The notes beneath the pieces were generated by a model, which was given only the letters and a program-made list of their open reading frames with translations, had not been told where the DNA came from and ran no database searches. Both the position numbers and the translations under genes were made by a program. A DNA stretch of 64,000 nt from Orientallactaga sibirica. Taxonomy: Eukaryota; Chordata; Mammalia; Rodentia; Dipodidae. The stretch is taken from contig JAEOAD010000988.1 of NCBI GenBank assembly GCA_036365145.1, positions 95,546-159,545 of the forward strand, given 5' to 3'. Of this stretch, positions 39,431 to 50,760 are shown in pieces (the first letter of the stretch is position 1; every line of letters starts with the position of its first letter).

Positions 39431-39708
39431 AGCTCTAGGAGTTGTACTGTCTGCCTGTTATGGATGTGAGGATGTAGCACTGCTGAGGAATCAGAAGTCA
39501 CTCAGAGTTGCTTGATCTGTCTCTTGCTTCTGTAAGTCAGCACAGTGCCAAGTCTTCCCCACAGAACCTTAGATCATTTGTTCTTTATTGTGTCAGTGCA
39601 GATGGTTGAGGCTTATGACTTCTAAGTCCCAGGGAAGGGTTGGTTAAGTTTCACATTTATAAAACATAAAGTATATAGAAATAAATGCTTGGATTTTAAT
39701 GGGAGCCT

Positions 39709-39825
39709 TTTTTTTTTTGAGGCAGAGTCTTACTATGTAGCCCAGGAAGATTATCAATTCACTCACAATCATCTTGATTCAACTTCTTAAGGGCTGGGCA
39801 ACATAATCCAGCTATACATAAAGCT
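39709..39825 (-). repeat. Degraded B1 SINE
   Basis: A T-run followed by 'gaggcagagtcttactatg' and 'tagcccaggaagat' is a diverged reverse-complement B1. Confidence 0.6.
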
Positions 39826-39829
39826 TTTT

Positions 39830-41075
39830 TAAAAAGAAAGTTTATCCTAAGATGTTTATTGATATAAGTACAGGCAGTTTTAAGACATCAAATGAAGAAT
39901 TACAGAGTTGTGTGACATAGGCTGTTTCTAACAACTGAGACCATCCTTTTATTGTTTTTCTTTTGTAGTCTCTTTTTCATTTGATGCATTATTTCCAGAC
40001 ATATAGACTACTGTTCATTGTATTTATATAGCTATTGGAGAACTTACTAAGCATTTTATCAAGTAAAAATCTGGATATGAAAGAAAATATCAGATATGCA
40101 CTTTAAATGAGCTTAATTGCTTGGAGTTGTGCCTGAAATAACAAAATGCCTCCTCCTGGGTGTGGCTTTGTTGAGTGAAATGGCTTTCTCTGTACCTGCT
40201 CCTGTATGAAGATATCAGTACAGCCTTTCATAGAATCATATTTCTGCCATGTTGGTTTGTTCATGAGAGTCCTGAGTTCGCTTTCAGTGTTCACTGTCCC
40301 TTGAATTATTTCACTCAATTCATCAGAGAATGTGACCCCCTGTAGCCATCATTGGGAACAGTCATGTGACATGTATGATGTTCCTGTCCCAGGTGCACTC
40401 CTGTTTTCTGACCAGAGTTGTTCTGATGGTTTTCTGAGCTCCAGGACACTGAGGATGCACATTGGGTTCAAGCAGGCCTGCACTGAAGGTCAGTAAGACT
40501 GCAGCACCATTTCTGCTCTCTTTCCAGCCTACACCATTGGCTCTCATGTCACCAAATTAACTTGGGTGTTACATTTGTATGCTTGTGAACACATCTGAAG
40601 ATAATCATAGCTGTAAACCACATACATTATGTTATCCATGGGGATGATGGCCTCACTGTTTTTCTTAATTCTGATGCCTGAGTTCTGTTTTCTATTAATC
40701 TTTAAGTTTTCTGCTGCAGCAGTTTGAGAAGATACATTTAGATCTGATTAAGAGTGTTCTGTAATTATGTTATTGGTTAAATATTATGTTTTCACTTTGT
40801 TGGGAGAAGCTGTCCCCTTTCTCCTTGATGGAGCATTGCCTGCCACAATGAATTGATGCTGGCGTTGAGAACTTACAGTCTCTGGTATAACTCCGAGGTA
40901 TCCAAGTCATGACTAACCAAAACCAGAAGCAATATCTGCAGTGTTGTTTTTCCTGTTGATTTAAAAACCAGTTCAAAGTACATAATGTGTATTAGAATTT
41001 GCCTGTAAATGAATTGTGAAAACAGATGTAAAGTTGGCTTCCTGAAAATGATGGTATAGTAAAAAAATTCATAAT
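39830..41075. other. Unassigned stretch with short minus-strand frames
   Basis: A minus-strand frame (40318-40103, 71 codons, extendable upstream without a start to about 40366) has ordinary composition but matches nothing I know. A neighbouring frame at 40547-40362 is also unrecognised. These could be pseudogene pieces, and no gene is claimed. Confidence 0.3.
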
Positions 41076-41079
41076 TATA

Positions 41080-41450
41080 ATTTTAAAAGACAGGAAAGAC
41101 ATGAACAGACTTTATTCAAGGCATCCTGAGGACTCTGATCCTGCAGGTCAAAAGTGTAGGGAATATTTTGGGAGGATGTGGGAATTGGAATTCTTAGCTA
41201 GGTGGACCCCTTGACTCAGGGTTGGGCCACTTTAAAGAAGTAATAATCAGACAGGTGGTTTGGGCAATTCCAGTAAAATTAAAATGGGAATGGATGATCT
41301 GGGTTATTCCAAGCATGTAATAATTGGGAGGGTGGTTGGATCACTTTTAGGAAACAAAGGGTCACAATGACATGGCAGTCAGAGTCAAAAGATGGAGTCA
41401 TCCTGCTTCTAACAGTTCCTACTTTCTATCTAATCCTGATGTCTGTGTAC
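41080..41450 (-). mobile_element. Possible LTR remnant
   Basis: The minus strand carries 'ccttgaataaagtctg', a polyadenylation-like signal near one end, within a sequence unlike its neighbours. No second LTR or target copy was found. Confidence 0.25.
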
Positions 41451-41499
41451 ACTATTGAGTCACAGTCTCTTTATGATTAAATTTAAGCCTCCTATTTAT

Positions 41500-41720
41500 G
41501 TCTCCTGCAGGCAGAGCCCTACTAGGGGGAGTGTGCTACTGGCAGAGTATCCTTTACCAACACATAGGGCATGTTCTAAGCTGGCTTGATCTCTGGCTGC
41601 TCTTTTCCATTCTTTGCTATGCATATATGATGAAGTGATCAAGCTTCTTCTGCCATCATGAAGCTTTCCCTAGAATTTATAAGCCTGAAATAAATAAGCA
41701 GAAACATCTCCAATTATTCT
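41500..41720 (+). mobile_element. MaLR LTR 3' part
   Basis: 'ctggcttgatctctggctg' and 'agaatttataagcctgaaa' followed by 'taaataag' resemble the end of MaLR LTRs. Confidence 0.45.
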
Positions 41721-42244
41721 CACTCTTACAGAACTCAAACTTATGTCCTTCCTGAGAACTGGCTTTTGTCTCAGATCACCAACAAATCAGCTTTTCCCTC
41801 CAAAGTCTTTCTGGATATTTTATGCATCAGATGCTTACTGGCTCTATATAAGCATCACTGACACCCTTACATGCTTTCTCAGAAAGTCAAATCCTTTTAG
41901 ACAATCACCCCCTTAGGCACTAGTCTCTAACCCTCAATCTCTTATATTGTCCCCCTGTTTCTTGCTTCATCCCTCACACCATGAATTCACCCTTCACACT
42001 AATAAGACTTGTCTTCCTCATATACATCCGCATTCCACAGACCATTCAGTACCTTATTCATCCTTCAGAGAATAAGGAACAACCCAACCCATACCATTCC
42101 TATGGATTGTACAGAAGGATGTGGACCACTGTTTTCTACACAGGATGTGTCATTGCATTCATGAACCCACTGAGACAGGACCTGCTCAGTATTGGGCCTA
42201 GCCACTTTCTGTATAGAGTGGTGGAGGTTAAAAAGGGCATCTAA
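41721..42244. other. Unassigned stretch
   Basis: An 87-codon plus frame (41981-42244) has no recognisable motif and runs up to a SINE. No gene is claimed. Confidence 0.35.
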
Positions 42245-42420
42245 ACAGTATGCAGAATTACAGAGAGATTTCTCTAGTAGTTCAACACATTTGCTTGCAA
42301 AGCCTGACTGTTTTCTCCCATACTCACATAAAGCCACATGCACAAGTTGGTGCATGAGTATTTTTGCAGTGGCCAGAGGCCATAGCACACCCATTCCTCC
42401 CTCCCCCATCTGATGTTCCT
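42245..42420 (+). repeat. Degraded B2-like SINE
   Basis: 'tgcttgcaaagcctgactg', 'cacataaagccacatgcac' and '...gtggccagaggccatagc' match the B2-like body. Confidence 0.7.
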
Positions 42421-42429
42421 TGTCAACAA

Positions 42430-42600
42430 CACATCTATTATAAAACAGTAGAGGGTGTAGTTGGAAAGAGAAAGGGGTTCTGAAGAATGGGGATGTGAGA
42501 TAAGAGAAGGTAATGGGAAAGGATTATGTTGAAAATTTATTCTGTAAATGTATCAAAATTGTCAACAAGAATACTTTGTAAGAATATAAAAAAGAACATG
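42430..42600 (+). mobile_element. LINE-1 3' terminal fragment
   Basis: A G/A-rich block is followed by '...aaattgtcaacaag' and an A-rich end, the same layout as the LINE tails at 59855 and 61040. Confidence 0.5.
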
Positions 42601-43296
42601 TATTTCTTGCCTTTGAGCTAAGCACGCCCAATAAGTGTCTACCATCTTCAATTGTGATCATAAATAAAAACATAAACATGTAGATCACTCTCTACAACTG
42701 ACTATGCATATACAGGTACCCAGTGTTAAAATGAGTTTCTACATGAATATGTAAAGGCACTGAGAAAACTCCCCATGTTTCCATTGTTCAAAATGTAACT
42801 CTTATACTCACTCTCTTGACCTCAAGTAAGCCTTTTTCTTCTATCCTATGTCAGTGTCATTCCTGGTTTCTCTTTGGCTCCACAAAATATATTTTATTAC
42901 AAATTGTTCATGCCAAAATGGGACTTTCTCCTTGAAGATTCTTCAGCTTTTCCTGATTGATGGAACAGGAGAGATACTGAAGAAGGGTAAACAGGGTAGG
43001 TACTGGGAAAGGGCTCAACAGGTAAGAGTGCTGTATATACAAACATGAAGACTTGAGTTAAATACTGAGCACCCACATAAAAGCCAGCCATGGTCACACA
43101 TTCCTGTGACCCATGCTGAGAGTTTAGAAACAAGATAATCACTACAACATAGTGATCTACCAACTTGACTAGAAAAAACATCTTCAGTTTCACTAAGAGA
43201 TTTCCTCTCAAGGAAATACGCATGAACCTCACCAGAATAGAGTCTGAGGAGGCAAAGAACTGCTCTGCAAAGGGGATGTACAGCAGAGCTTGTAAG
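42601..43296. other. Unassigned stretch with a possible old SINE near 43003-43075
   Basis: 'ggctcaacaggtaagagtgc' suggests a tRNA-like SINE head. Nothing else is recognised. Confidence 0.35.
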
Positions 43297-43465
43297 TTTT
43301 TTTTTTTTTTTTTTTTTTTTTAGTTTTTCAAGGTAGGGTCTCATTGCAGCCCAGGTTGACCTGGAATTCACTCTGTATTCTCTGGGTGGCCTAGAACTCA
43401 TGGTGATCCTCCTACCTCCACCTCCCTAGTGATGGGATTAAAGGCGTATGCCACCACACCCAGCA
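43297..43465 (-). repeat. B1 SINE with poly-T
   Basis: A T-run at 43297-43321 is followed by 'tcaaggtagggtctcattgc' and '...gatgggattaaaggcgtatg'. Confidence 0.88.
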
Positions 43466-44102
43466 AGAAAAGGTTTTGACTGAAAGTTTTCCTGAATGGA
43501 ACAATTACAATGGGCCTCAGTCAAGTAATGAAAACCAGATAAGAAGAAAAAAGAACTGCAAAGATGAGGAAAGCAGGGAGTTCTCAGCCATAATCTTGAG
43601 ATTACATCTTGGCCCTTAAGTTTAGAAGACTGGAGGATTATCAGTATTCATGCTGATCACATAGGTACAGGAGATTAAAAGAAGTCTTCAAGTTAAAGCA
43701 GAGGCTAATCATTGTGCCTGACCAAAAAAAAAAAAAAAAAGCCAAAAAGGGAATTTTGAGAGATTAGAAATAATTGTTCTGATGACCATAAAGTTAAAAT
43801 TTGCAAGAACTGAAAATTTTTTCTATCTTCAGATCTGCAAAAGGCAAGACCTTCAAAAGAAAATGGATGGTCTCCTTTGATAGGTTAGTTCTGTTACATA
43901 CACTTCTACACTAAACAAATAATGTGATGTAATAATACATTCTATATTCATATAGGAAAGTATATTACCATTCAAATACCAGAAAATATAAAAGTCAAAC
44001 TCTTATTTAGATAAGGAACAAAAGGTATTAATTTTGAATAACTAATTTTTTAATCCTTACACTAGTCTCTGAGGTCTTGTGGGAGGTTCAAAAAGCTTCA
44101 AT
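43466..44102. other. Unassigned stretch with an A-run at 43725-43740
   Basis: No gene or clear repeat is recognised. Confidence 0.45.
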
Positions 44103-44302
44103 GGGGCTGGATAGATGGCTTAGTGGTTAAGACATTTGCCTGCAAACCAATGGATCCTAGTTCAATTCTCCAGGACCCACATAAGCCTGATGCACAAGGG
44201 GACGCATACATCTGGAGTTCATTTGCACTGGCTAGAAGCCCTGGCATGCCCACTCTCTCCATCCTTCTCTCTCTCTGCCTCTTTCTCTCTCCAATAAAAA
44301 AG
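44103..44302 (+). repeat. B2-like SINE
   Basis: 'gctggatagatggcttagtg', 'ttcaattctccaggaccca' and a CT-rich tail then 'caataaaaaa'. Confidence 0.88.
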
Positions 44303-44960
44303 CCTCCATAAGCCTGGGGTTCATACAAAAAATTACAGGCATGTGCCCTTGCAGAGACCATTCAGTAAGGTTTCTGACACCAGAATCTGCTTTGTGTCAC
44401 AGAGAGGTCCAGTTATCATGTACACCCTCCTATTATGTCTTAGATTTATGTGTTTTATCAAAGAAATTTTCTCAGTTTATTTTTGGCTTTTTATGAAGCA
44501 GCATCTCACTTGAGCCCAGGCTGAAATGTAACTCCTTCTGCATCACAAATTCATATCAATCTTACTATCTCAGCCTCTAACATGCCTCAGGCTTTGCATC
44601 TCTAGCCCACTTCTTTGATGGCCCAGTCAAACTCAACATTTGAAATTCCCCCTATTTGGGAAACCTGCTGACTGTTATCTGTTAAAACATAAATAGAAGA
44701 CTTCAGAATGTCAAAAGATATTTTTCTACTCAAATCACTGGAGAGCTGTATTTAATTTAAATTTAATTTAAAATGAGTTATATTCAAAGGATGTGTGTAT
44801 ATAGCTTTCCAAAATGTGACTAACAATTTTAATTGACTATTTCAAAAGTCATGGAAAAAGGAATTTCCATTTGTAAGGAAACCTATTCTCTGCAGGCTAC
44901 CTCTTACATAGGAAGACACATTTATCTAAGTCTGTATTACAAGGCTCATGTTTTGATATA
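44303..44960. other. Mostly unassigned, degraded minus B1 at about 44470-44600
   Basis: 'gcagcatctcacttgagccc' and the following text look like a reverse-complement B1 relic. Nothing else was recognised. Confidence 0.4.
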
Positions 44961-46560
44961 TTATTTTAATGAAACTTTACAATAGCTCATCTCAACAATG
45001 TGTAAGTTCATTGTTGAATCTTTGATATATAAATGTTCTATTTTGATGTTATGGTTAGTTCTTACAACCTTGCCAAAGGATAGGGGATGGTAGGGAATGT
45101 GAAACTTCCAGGTGATCTGTAGGTACCTGTTTGGGGAGTTAGAGGAGACAAATTCTGGGCCTTTGTCTGATTGTATTGAGGATGACAAGCCAAATTGAGA
45201 GAATATTTCTCTAGTCAATATCTCAGTTACTATTTGAGCTCTCTTGTTTGTGGTGAGGAATGCTTGTACATATCCAGAAAAGGTATCCACACTAACTAAG
45301 AGATATTTGTATCATTTAACAGAAGGCATACGGGTGAAGTCTGCTTGCCAATCCATGGCTGGTAGAAGGTGCTGCACCTGGTGGGTAGGGATTTGAGGGG
45401 GTCAGATGTTGGATTTAGGGTTTGCTCTTTGGCAGATATCACATGAGTCTGCAAGACCTTTGAAGAATTGTCTGTCCTAGGGTTGAAAGGAGGTGTGGTT
45501 TTGAAGGAAGGAAAATAGAGCTTGGTTAGAGGGAATGCAGGTATGAAAGAAACCTTTCTTCTTTGAGTGAGGGTGACTTTGTATGCTAAGAAAGGTAGGG
45601 TGGTAGGGTAGAGGTCTGGGTGTGTCAGGGCAATTTCACAGGCCAATTTATGAGTGTAATTGAGAGGGAGATGTACTCTTTGTCTTTCTGATGGCTTTGG
45701 CATTGCATGAATGATTTGTTAAAGGGGAGGAAAGTGACATCCAGAAGGTCTTGGATTAAAGAGGCACTAATAACTGGAGTTCACTTTTGTGTGAGGAAGG
45801 CTCTTTCCTTCCAACTAAGAATATATGAGTGGATGATTTTATTAGCATATTTTGAATCTATACAAATATTAATGGAAAGATCCTTAGCCAGAGTTAGGAC
45901 TTGAGTAAGGGCTGTTAGTTCATCCTGCTGTAAGATTGTGGTTAGGGTCAAAGGTTGTGCTTCAATAAGGGTACATATTTAGGGGAGTTGGGGTGGCCCT
46001 GGATGATGGCATATCCTCATGCACGGGGTGGGGCATGACCTAAGTAATTAACAGTCTGCTGACAGATCTTAACTTTGTCTTTTGACCCAATACCCCTAAG
46101 CAGATAAGGCATTGAGGAATTTTAGCAGCGTGTGTAACACAGATTTCATGGGAGGGACTACATAGGAGAAAGTGATCTATGTACTGTAAGAGATGACTGG
46201 GATGGAGGTTTAGGGATGAGAGATCTCATTGGGGGCCTGACCAAAGTAGTGGGGACTGTCCCAAAGCCTTACAACAGGACTTTCCAGGTGAGTTGCTGAG
46301 CTAAAATGGTGTCTGGGTCTTCCTAAGTAAAAGAAAAAAGAGGATGTGATCCTGGGTGTAGGGGGATGGTAAAAAATCATCTTTAAGATCTAGGACAGTA
46401 ACATTGGTTGCAGTAAATGAGACAGAGGAAAGGAGAGTGTAAGGCGAGGGATGACGTGGTATGTGGGTACAGTTGTCTCATTTATTTTTCTGAGTCCTGG
46501 ATTAACCCTTAAGTTTCATTACGGTTTTAACCCCATTGATGGAGGTTTTGTGAGGAGAGT
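44961..46560 (-). pseudogene. Class I (gamma-like) ERV pol remnant, RT to integrase
   Basis: On the minus strand, RT is first: a DSPHYFGQA stretch near 46250 and LLQYIDHFLL with the box at 46172-46183. The last catalytic Asp of the usual Y-(V/I)-D-D is His. Integrase core follows at 45290-44961: MDTFSGYVQAF, then QSDKGPEF. A frame at 45703-45296 lies between, in the RNase H-to-integrase zone, and is not clearly recognised. Frames are broken by stops throughout. This matches murine-leukemia-type pol layout, not ERVL. The element is old and dead. Confidence 0.75.
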
Positions 46561-46566
46561 TGACAG

Positions 46567-47332
46567 GTGTTTAAAGTTGGGCCTTTAGGAGGTGGAGAAT
46601 TAAGGGCCCCTACAGATACTGTCTACTCAAAGGCTACGCTGAACATAAGCATATCTACCAGCTCAATGGAATTCTTAAATACTCAAAACGTCTGGGTTCA
46701 ATTGACTGTTGATAACATGAACAAACATTATTTTGCAGTCCACTATTAGCTAATAATCTCACGGGTCTATCTGTTAAGTATAATGAATATGTTAATGTCC
46801 TTGGATATAGAATTACCAAACAAGACCATCCTGTGCTCCATACAGATTCAGCACTCAGGGCCACCCTAGTTGTCCAACAACATTGCCTATGCATCAGTTG
46901 TGTCCCCCCTTGACCACCTCTTAAACCATCTCAACATCTCCCTGACCACTGGCCAATGGATGCCCATGGGATGAGTCTTCCTCTGCAATAAAATGGCCTT
47001 TCAAGCCCTGCCTGATAACTTCTCTGGAATCTGCTCCAGCAGACAGATCTTCCCCTTACTGCCATCCCTAACCGCTCCTCACTGGAATACATGGAGTCTG
47101 CCCATCAAGTGTGGTGATAATATATGAGAGCAACTTTTGGTCAGGTTTAGGAAACTGGTTTCCATGGTTATGCTCTTTACTGGGTCCTTTGATGAGTATT
47201 CTTCTCATCATAATCATAGCTCCAGGTCTGCCCAATTGTGTACTCTGACTCACCAAACAAGAAATCAATTCTATAAAAATGATGTACTTTAACACTCCTT
47301 ACAACCCCATAGTCATGACAAGTCACCCATAA
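46567..47332 (+). pseudogene. Class I ERV envelope remnant, opposite strand to pol
   Basis: Plus-strand reading gives surface-subunit-like text with NISLTTGQW, then FLCNKMAFQALP and GICSS (about 46930-47060). It jumps to a membrane-proximal W-F-P-W, a long hydrophobic span containing LLGPLMSILLIIII, an in-frame TGA, and a tail with TKQEINSIK and YNP before the stop at 47330-47332. The tail layout is that of gammaretroviral TM. The fusion peptide and CX6CC region are missing, so a deletion joins the SU end to the membrane anchor. Orientation is opposite to the adjacent pol remnant. Confidence 0.6.
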
Positions 47333-47723
47333 TAATCTGCTTCTTGCCCTCCTGTCCTTCTTACAGGGATGACAGTGAAAAGGAAAACAAAAGGGAGGGA
47401 AACCAGACACCAGACACCAGACATCAGACAGCCAGGGCATCCCAAGCTAAAAGGGGAAACCACGCCTAAATCTGAAATGAATATATGACTTTTTAAATAT
47501 ATATGACCTACCAAAATTAAATCAGGATGAGATAAACCACTTAAATGGAAAACAGAAAAAGAATCAAACAAGGCTGAGGCTGTGGTCAGTCCATAGAGGG
47601 CTTGCCTAACACGCATGAGCCTTGAGTTCAATAGCCAGTAATTAAATAAACAGGAAGTGCTGTTTTCAGCCTCTAATCCCAGCAATAAAGAGGTGATGAC
47701 AGGAGCAACAAAAGTTCAAGGCA
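47333..47723. other. Unassigned stretch with ID-like SINE at about 47570-47645
   Basis: 'gagggcttgcctaacacgca' and 'ccttgagttcaatagcc' match a tRNA-Ala-like ID SINE. The rest may be retroviral 3' sequence but has no firm motif. Confidence 0.45.
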
Positions 47724-47925
47724 GGGTTGGAGACATGGCTTAGTAGTTAATGTGCTTTCTGGCAAAGCAAATAACCCAGGTTCAATCCCCCAGGACCCAC
47801 ATAAAGCCAAGTGTATTAGGTGGCACAAGTATCTGGTGTTCATTTGAGTGGTTAGAGATGCTAGTGCACCATTCACCCATATTCTTTCTCTATTTATCTC
47901 TCCCTCCCTACCTCATTCTTTCTCA

Positions 47926-47968
<43 letters not shown>

Positions 47969-47970
47969 AT
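47724..47970 (+). repeat. B2-like SINE with (AAAT)n tail
   Basis: 'ggttggagacatggcttag', 'ttcaatcccccaggaccca' and a long AAAT tail (about 47927-47970). Confidence 0.88.
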
Positions 47971-48064
47971 ATTTAGAAAATAACGTTCAAGGCAATCTTT
48001 GGCTACATATTGAGGTTGAGGCAGACTGAGCTACTTAATACCCTGTCTCAAAAAGAAATGATAG

Positions 48065-48209
48065 TTGGGCATGGTGGCACACGCCATTAATCCCAGCACT
48101 CAGGAAGCAGGGGTAGGAGGATCACCATGAGTTCAAGGCCACCCTTAGAATACAGAGTGAATTCCAGGTCAGTCTGAGCTAAAGTGAGACCCTACCTCAA
48201 AAAATCAAA

Positions 48210-48252
<43 letters not shown>

Positions 48253-48256
48253 ATAT
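48065..48256 (+). repeat. B1 SINE with (AAAT)n tail
   Basis: 'gttgggcatggtggcacac' to 'gagctaaagtgagacccta', then AAAT repeats from about 48207. Confidence 0.88.
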
Positions 48257-49641
48257 AAACGATAAACAAAACACCCCAAAATTATGGTTGCTTTGCAAAA
48301 GCAAGTGCATCATTCTTCTAAATGTCACATGGGTCCCAACCTCAATATGTGGGAGATGAAGGGAATTAGAGGCAGGAAGGGAGGCAGTGGTGAAGAGGCC
48401 TAACTCTTTCAAGGAGCTCCACTGTGAAGAGCTGCAGCCATCACAGGTGAGAGCCTGTTTCATACAGTATGGAAGGATTCTATAGAGCAGCAGAAGCTGA
48501 GGACTGGGCAGAAAGGGTCTAAGGTAATGACAGTCCCTGAGAAGGTGTAAGGATGTTCTCTTGAAATTACCAAAACGAACTTTCAAAGATGCCTTTTCTT
48601 GAGACCGGGGGTGAGGGGAATGGTGAAAATCATTCAAAATAAATTCATAGAATTGGGTGTGAAGTGATGGTAATTCAAGCTGACAGTTAAAGCAAGAGAT
48701 GAGAAAAAACTGTGATAAAGGGGTTGAGAGAGGAGTGAAGCTTGGAAAAAACCTTAGTGTGGACAGCTGTCCTCCATACAAGGAAGAACCACTGTCCTTT
48801 GAACGATCAATGACTGTGGCCTGTAACCTTCCACCATGGAGGAGAGGAAGGTTCACGCAGCTCTCCACCTCTTCATGGATTCAGTTACTGTAACTAGAGG
48901 GCAGGACTCACAAAGCCCCACCCCAGCATTTATATACAGTTTAAGTATGAGGAATGAAGAGGTAGCTTAGAGATTATGTGCACTTTCTCTGCAAATATGA
49001 GGATACAGGAGGGCCTAAAGAGTTCATGTTTGAATCTCCAGATCCCACAGAAACAGCTGGGAAAGTCCAAGAAAATCTGTAACCCCAGTCCTATAAAGGG
49101 GAGCAGAGATCAGAGACTCCCACTGGGCTCATGGAAAAGTGCCTATCTTTCAAGAGAATCCAGTTCAAAATGAGAACATGGGAAAGAATGATGGAGTGGG
49201 ACACTGTTTTCTGCTCTGGCTAATAAAGAGGAGTGAGAACTGCAGCAGGAATGAGCATAATACCACATAAGAGAACCCACCTAACTGTGGGCAGCACCAT
49301 CACATGGGCTTCGTGCATGCTAGTCAAGCACTCTACCAACTGAGCCACATCCCAAACCTTCCATACATGTTAAAGCAAGGATGATTATGTACAGATTATA
49401 CTGTCAAATCATACATGGTCAAGGCATGTTCCTTTTTGGGAAGCTGAAAAAAGCTCAGGAGATAGATGGTTGTGATGCTTATATATTTCAAGCCCCAGAA
49501 CTTTCTACTTAAAATGATTTAAAGGATAAGTTTGATATTATGTGTGTTTTTAACATACTGACATAAACTGAAGTACATATTAACCATCCTAAACATCACA
49601 TTCAATGGATAGCCACCACCATCTATGAGAATATATGTAAT
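48257..49641. other. Unassigned stretch, minus ID-like SINE at about 49306-49362
   Basis: A 223-codon minus frame (48868-48197) crosses from unique sequence into the AAAT repeat and the B1, so its C-terminal part is repeat translation. It has no domain I recognise. The ID relic reads 'caagcactctaccaactgag'. Confidence 0.4.
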
Positions 49642-50160
49642 GGGGCTGGAGAGATGGCTTACAAATTAAGGCACTTTCCTGTGAAGCCTAAGGACCCAGG
49701 TTCATTTACCCAATAAGCCACATAAGCCAGGTACACAAGGTGGCTGTTTTAGTCAGGTTCACATTGCTGGCAGAAAGCACCTGACCAAGAGCAGCTGGTA
49801 GGGAAAAAACAAAAGACTTTGCTTTCGCTTACAAACTCAAGGGCAAGCTCCATGATGGCAGAGGAAAAATGACAGCATGAGGAAAGATGGACAACACCTA
49901 CTGACCAACATCAGATGGACAACAGCAACAGAAGAGTGGGCCAAACACCAGCAATGGGAAACTGGTTATAATACCCCCAACAATACACTGCCACCAGGGA
50001 GCTTTAATTTCCAAATATCCATCATCTGGGAACCTAGCAGTCTGAACACCTAATTTTATGAGGGACACCTGAATCAAACACCCCAGAGGTGCATGCATCT
50101 GGAGGCATTCATTTGCAGTGGTTATAGACCCTCATTCTCCCCGCTCACAAATAAATAAAA
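49642..50160 (+). repeat. B2-like SINE split by a MaLR LTR
   Basis: The SINE head (49642-49744, 'gctggagagatggcttac') breaks off at 'caaggtggc' and resumes at 50086 with 'gaggtgcatgcatctggag', ending in 'aaataaataaaa'. The LTR insert is described separately. Confidence 0.85.
49745..50085 (-). mobile_element. MaLR-type solo LTR inside a SINE
   Basis: It has TG...CA ends on the plus strand. On the minus strand it begins 'tggggtgtttgattcaggt' and continues 'gtccctcataaaattaggt'. It matches the LTR at 34262-34602. Insertion inside a recognisable SINE fixes its borders to within a few bases. Confidence 0.75.
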
Positions 50161-50340
50161 TGTGCCAGGCGTGGTGGCGCACACCTTTAATCCCAGCACT
50201 CGGGAGGCAGAGGTAGGAGGATTGCCAAGAGTTCGAGGCCACCCTGAGACTACATAGTTAATTCCAGGTCAGCCTGGACCAGAGTGAGACCCTACCTCGA
50301 AAAACCAAAAATAAATAAATAAATAAATAAATAAATAAAA
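50161..50340 (+). repeat. B1 SINE with (AAAT)n tail
   Basis: 'gccaggcgtggtggcgcac' to 'accctacctcgaaaaac', close to the window's B1 consensus, followed by AAAT repeats. Confidence 0.92.
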
Positions 50341-50359
50341 TGTTTTTTTAATATATGTA

Positions 50360-50545
50360 TTGGGGCTGGAGAGATGGTTCAGTGGTAAATGCACTTGCCT
50401 GTAAAACCTAACAACTCAGGTTCAATTCCCCTGTACCCATATAAAGACAGACACGCAAAAGATCACATGCATCTGGAGTTTATCTACAGTGGCTACAGGC
50501 CCTGGCATGCACATTCCCTTTCTCCTTGTAAATAAATTTTTTAAA
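50360..50545 (+). repeat. B2-like SINE
   Basis: 'ggggctggagagatggttc', 'ttcaattcccctgtaccca' and an A-rich end. Confidence 0.88.
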
Positions 50546-50559
50546 AAAAGAGTATATGT

Positions 50560-50760
50560 CAGAGGAAGATGAGCATCACTGTTCACCACTATAATTCCCA
50601 TTGAGAAGAGTGAGGCAGGAGCATCCTGAGTTGGAGGCCAGCCAGTGATACATAATGCGACCTCACCTCTAAATAAAAATAAAAAGAGCCAATGGTGTAG
50701 CTCAGTGCAAAAGAACTTGCTTAGCACACACTAGACCCTGGGTGTGATAGCCAGGAACAG
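50560..50760 (+). repeat. B1 relic followed by an ID-like SINE
   Basis: 50560-50690 has '...cctgagttggaggccagcc' of a degraded B1. 50693-50756 has 'ggtgtagctcagtgcaaaag' and 'ccctgggtgtgatagcc', a tRNA-Ala-derived ID head with A- and B-box-like parts. Confidence 0.65.

Noticed and set aside
40103..40547. Two minus-strand frames of 71 and 61 codons
   Set aside because: Composition is ordinary but there is no known motif, splice context or neighbour, so no gene is claimed. A protein search would settle it.
48197..48868. 223-codon minus frame
   Set aside because: Its C-terminal part is AAAT repeat and B1 sequence, and the rest has no motif.
50693..50756. tRNA-like sequence
   Set aside because: It has A- and B-box-like parts but sits in a SINE with a B1 beside it, and no cloverleaf with intact stems could be drawn. 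It is an ID relic, not a tRNA gene.
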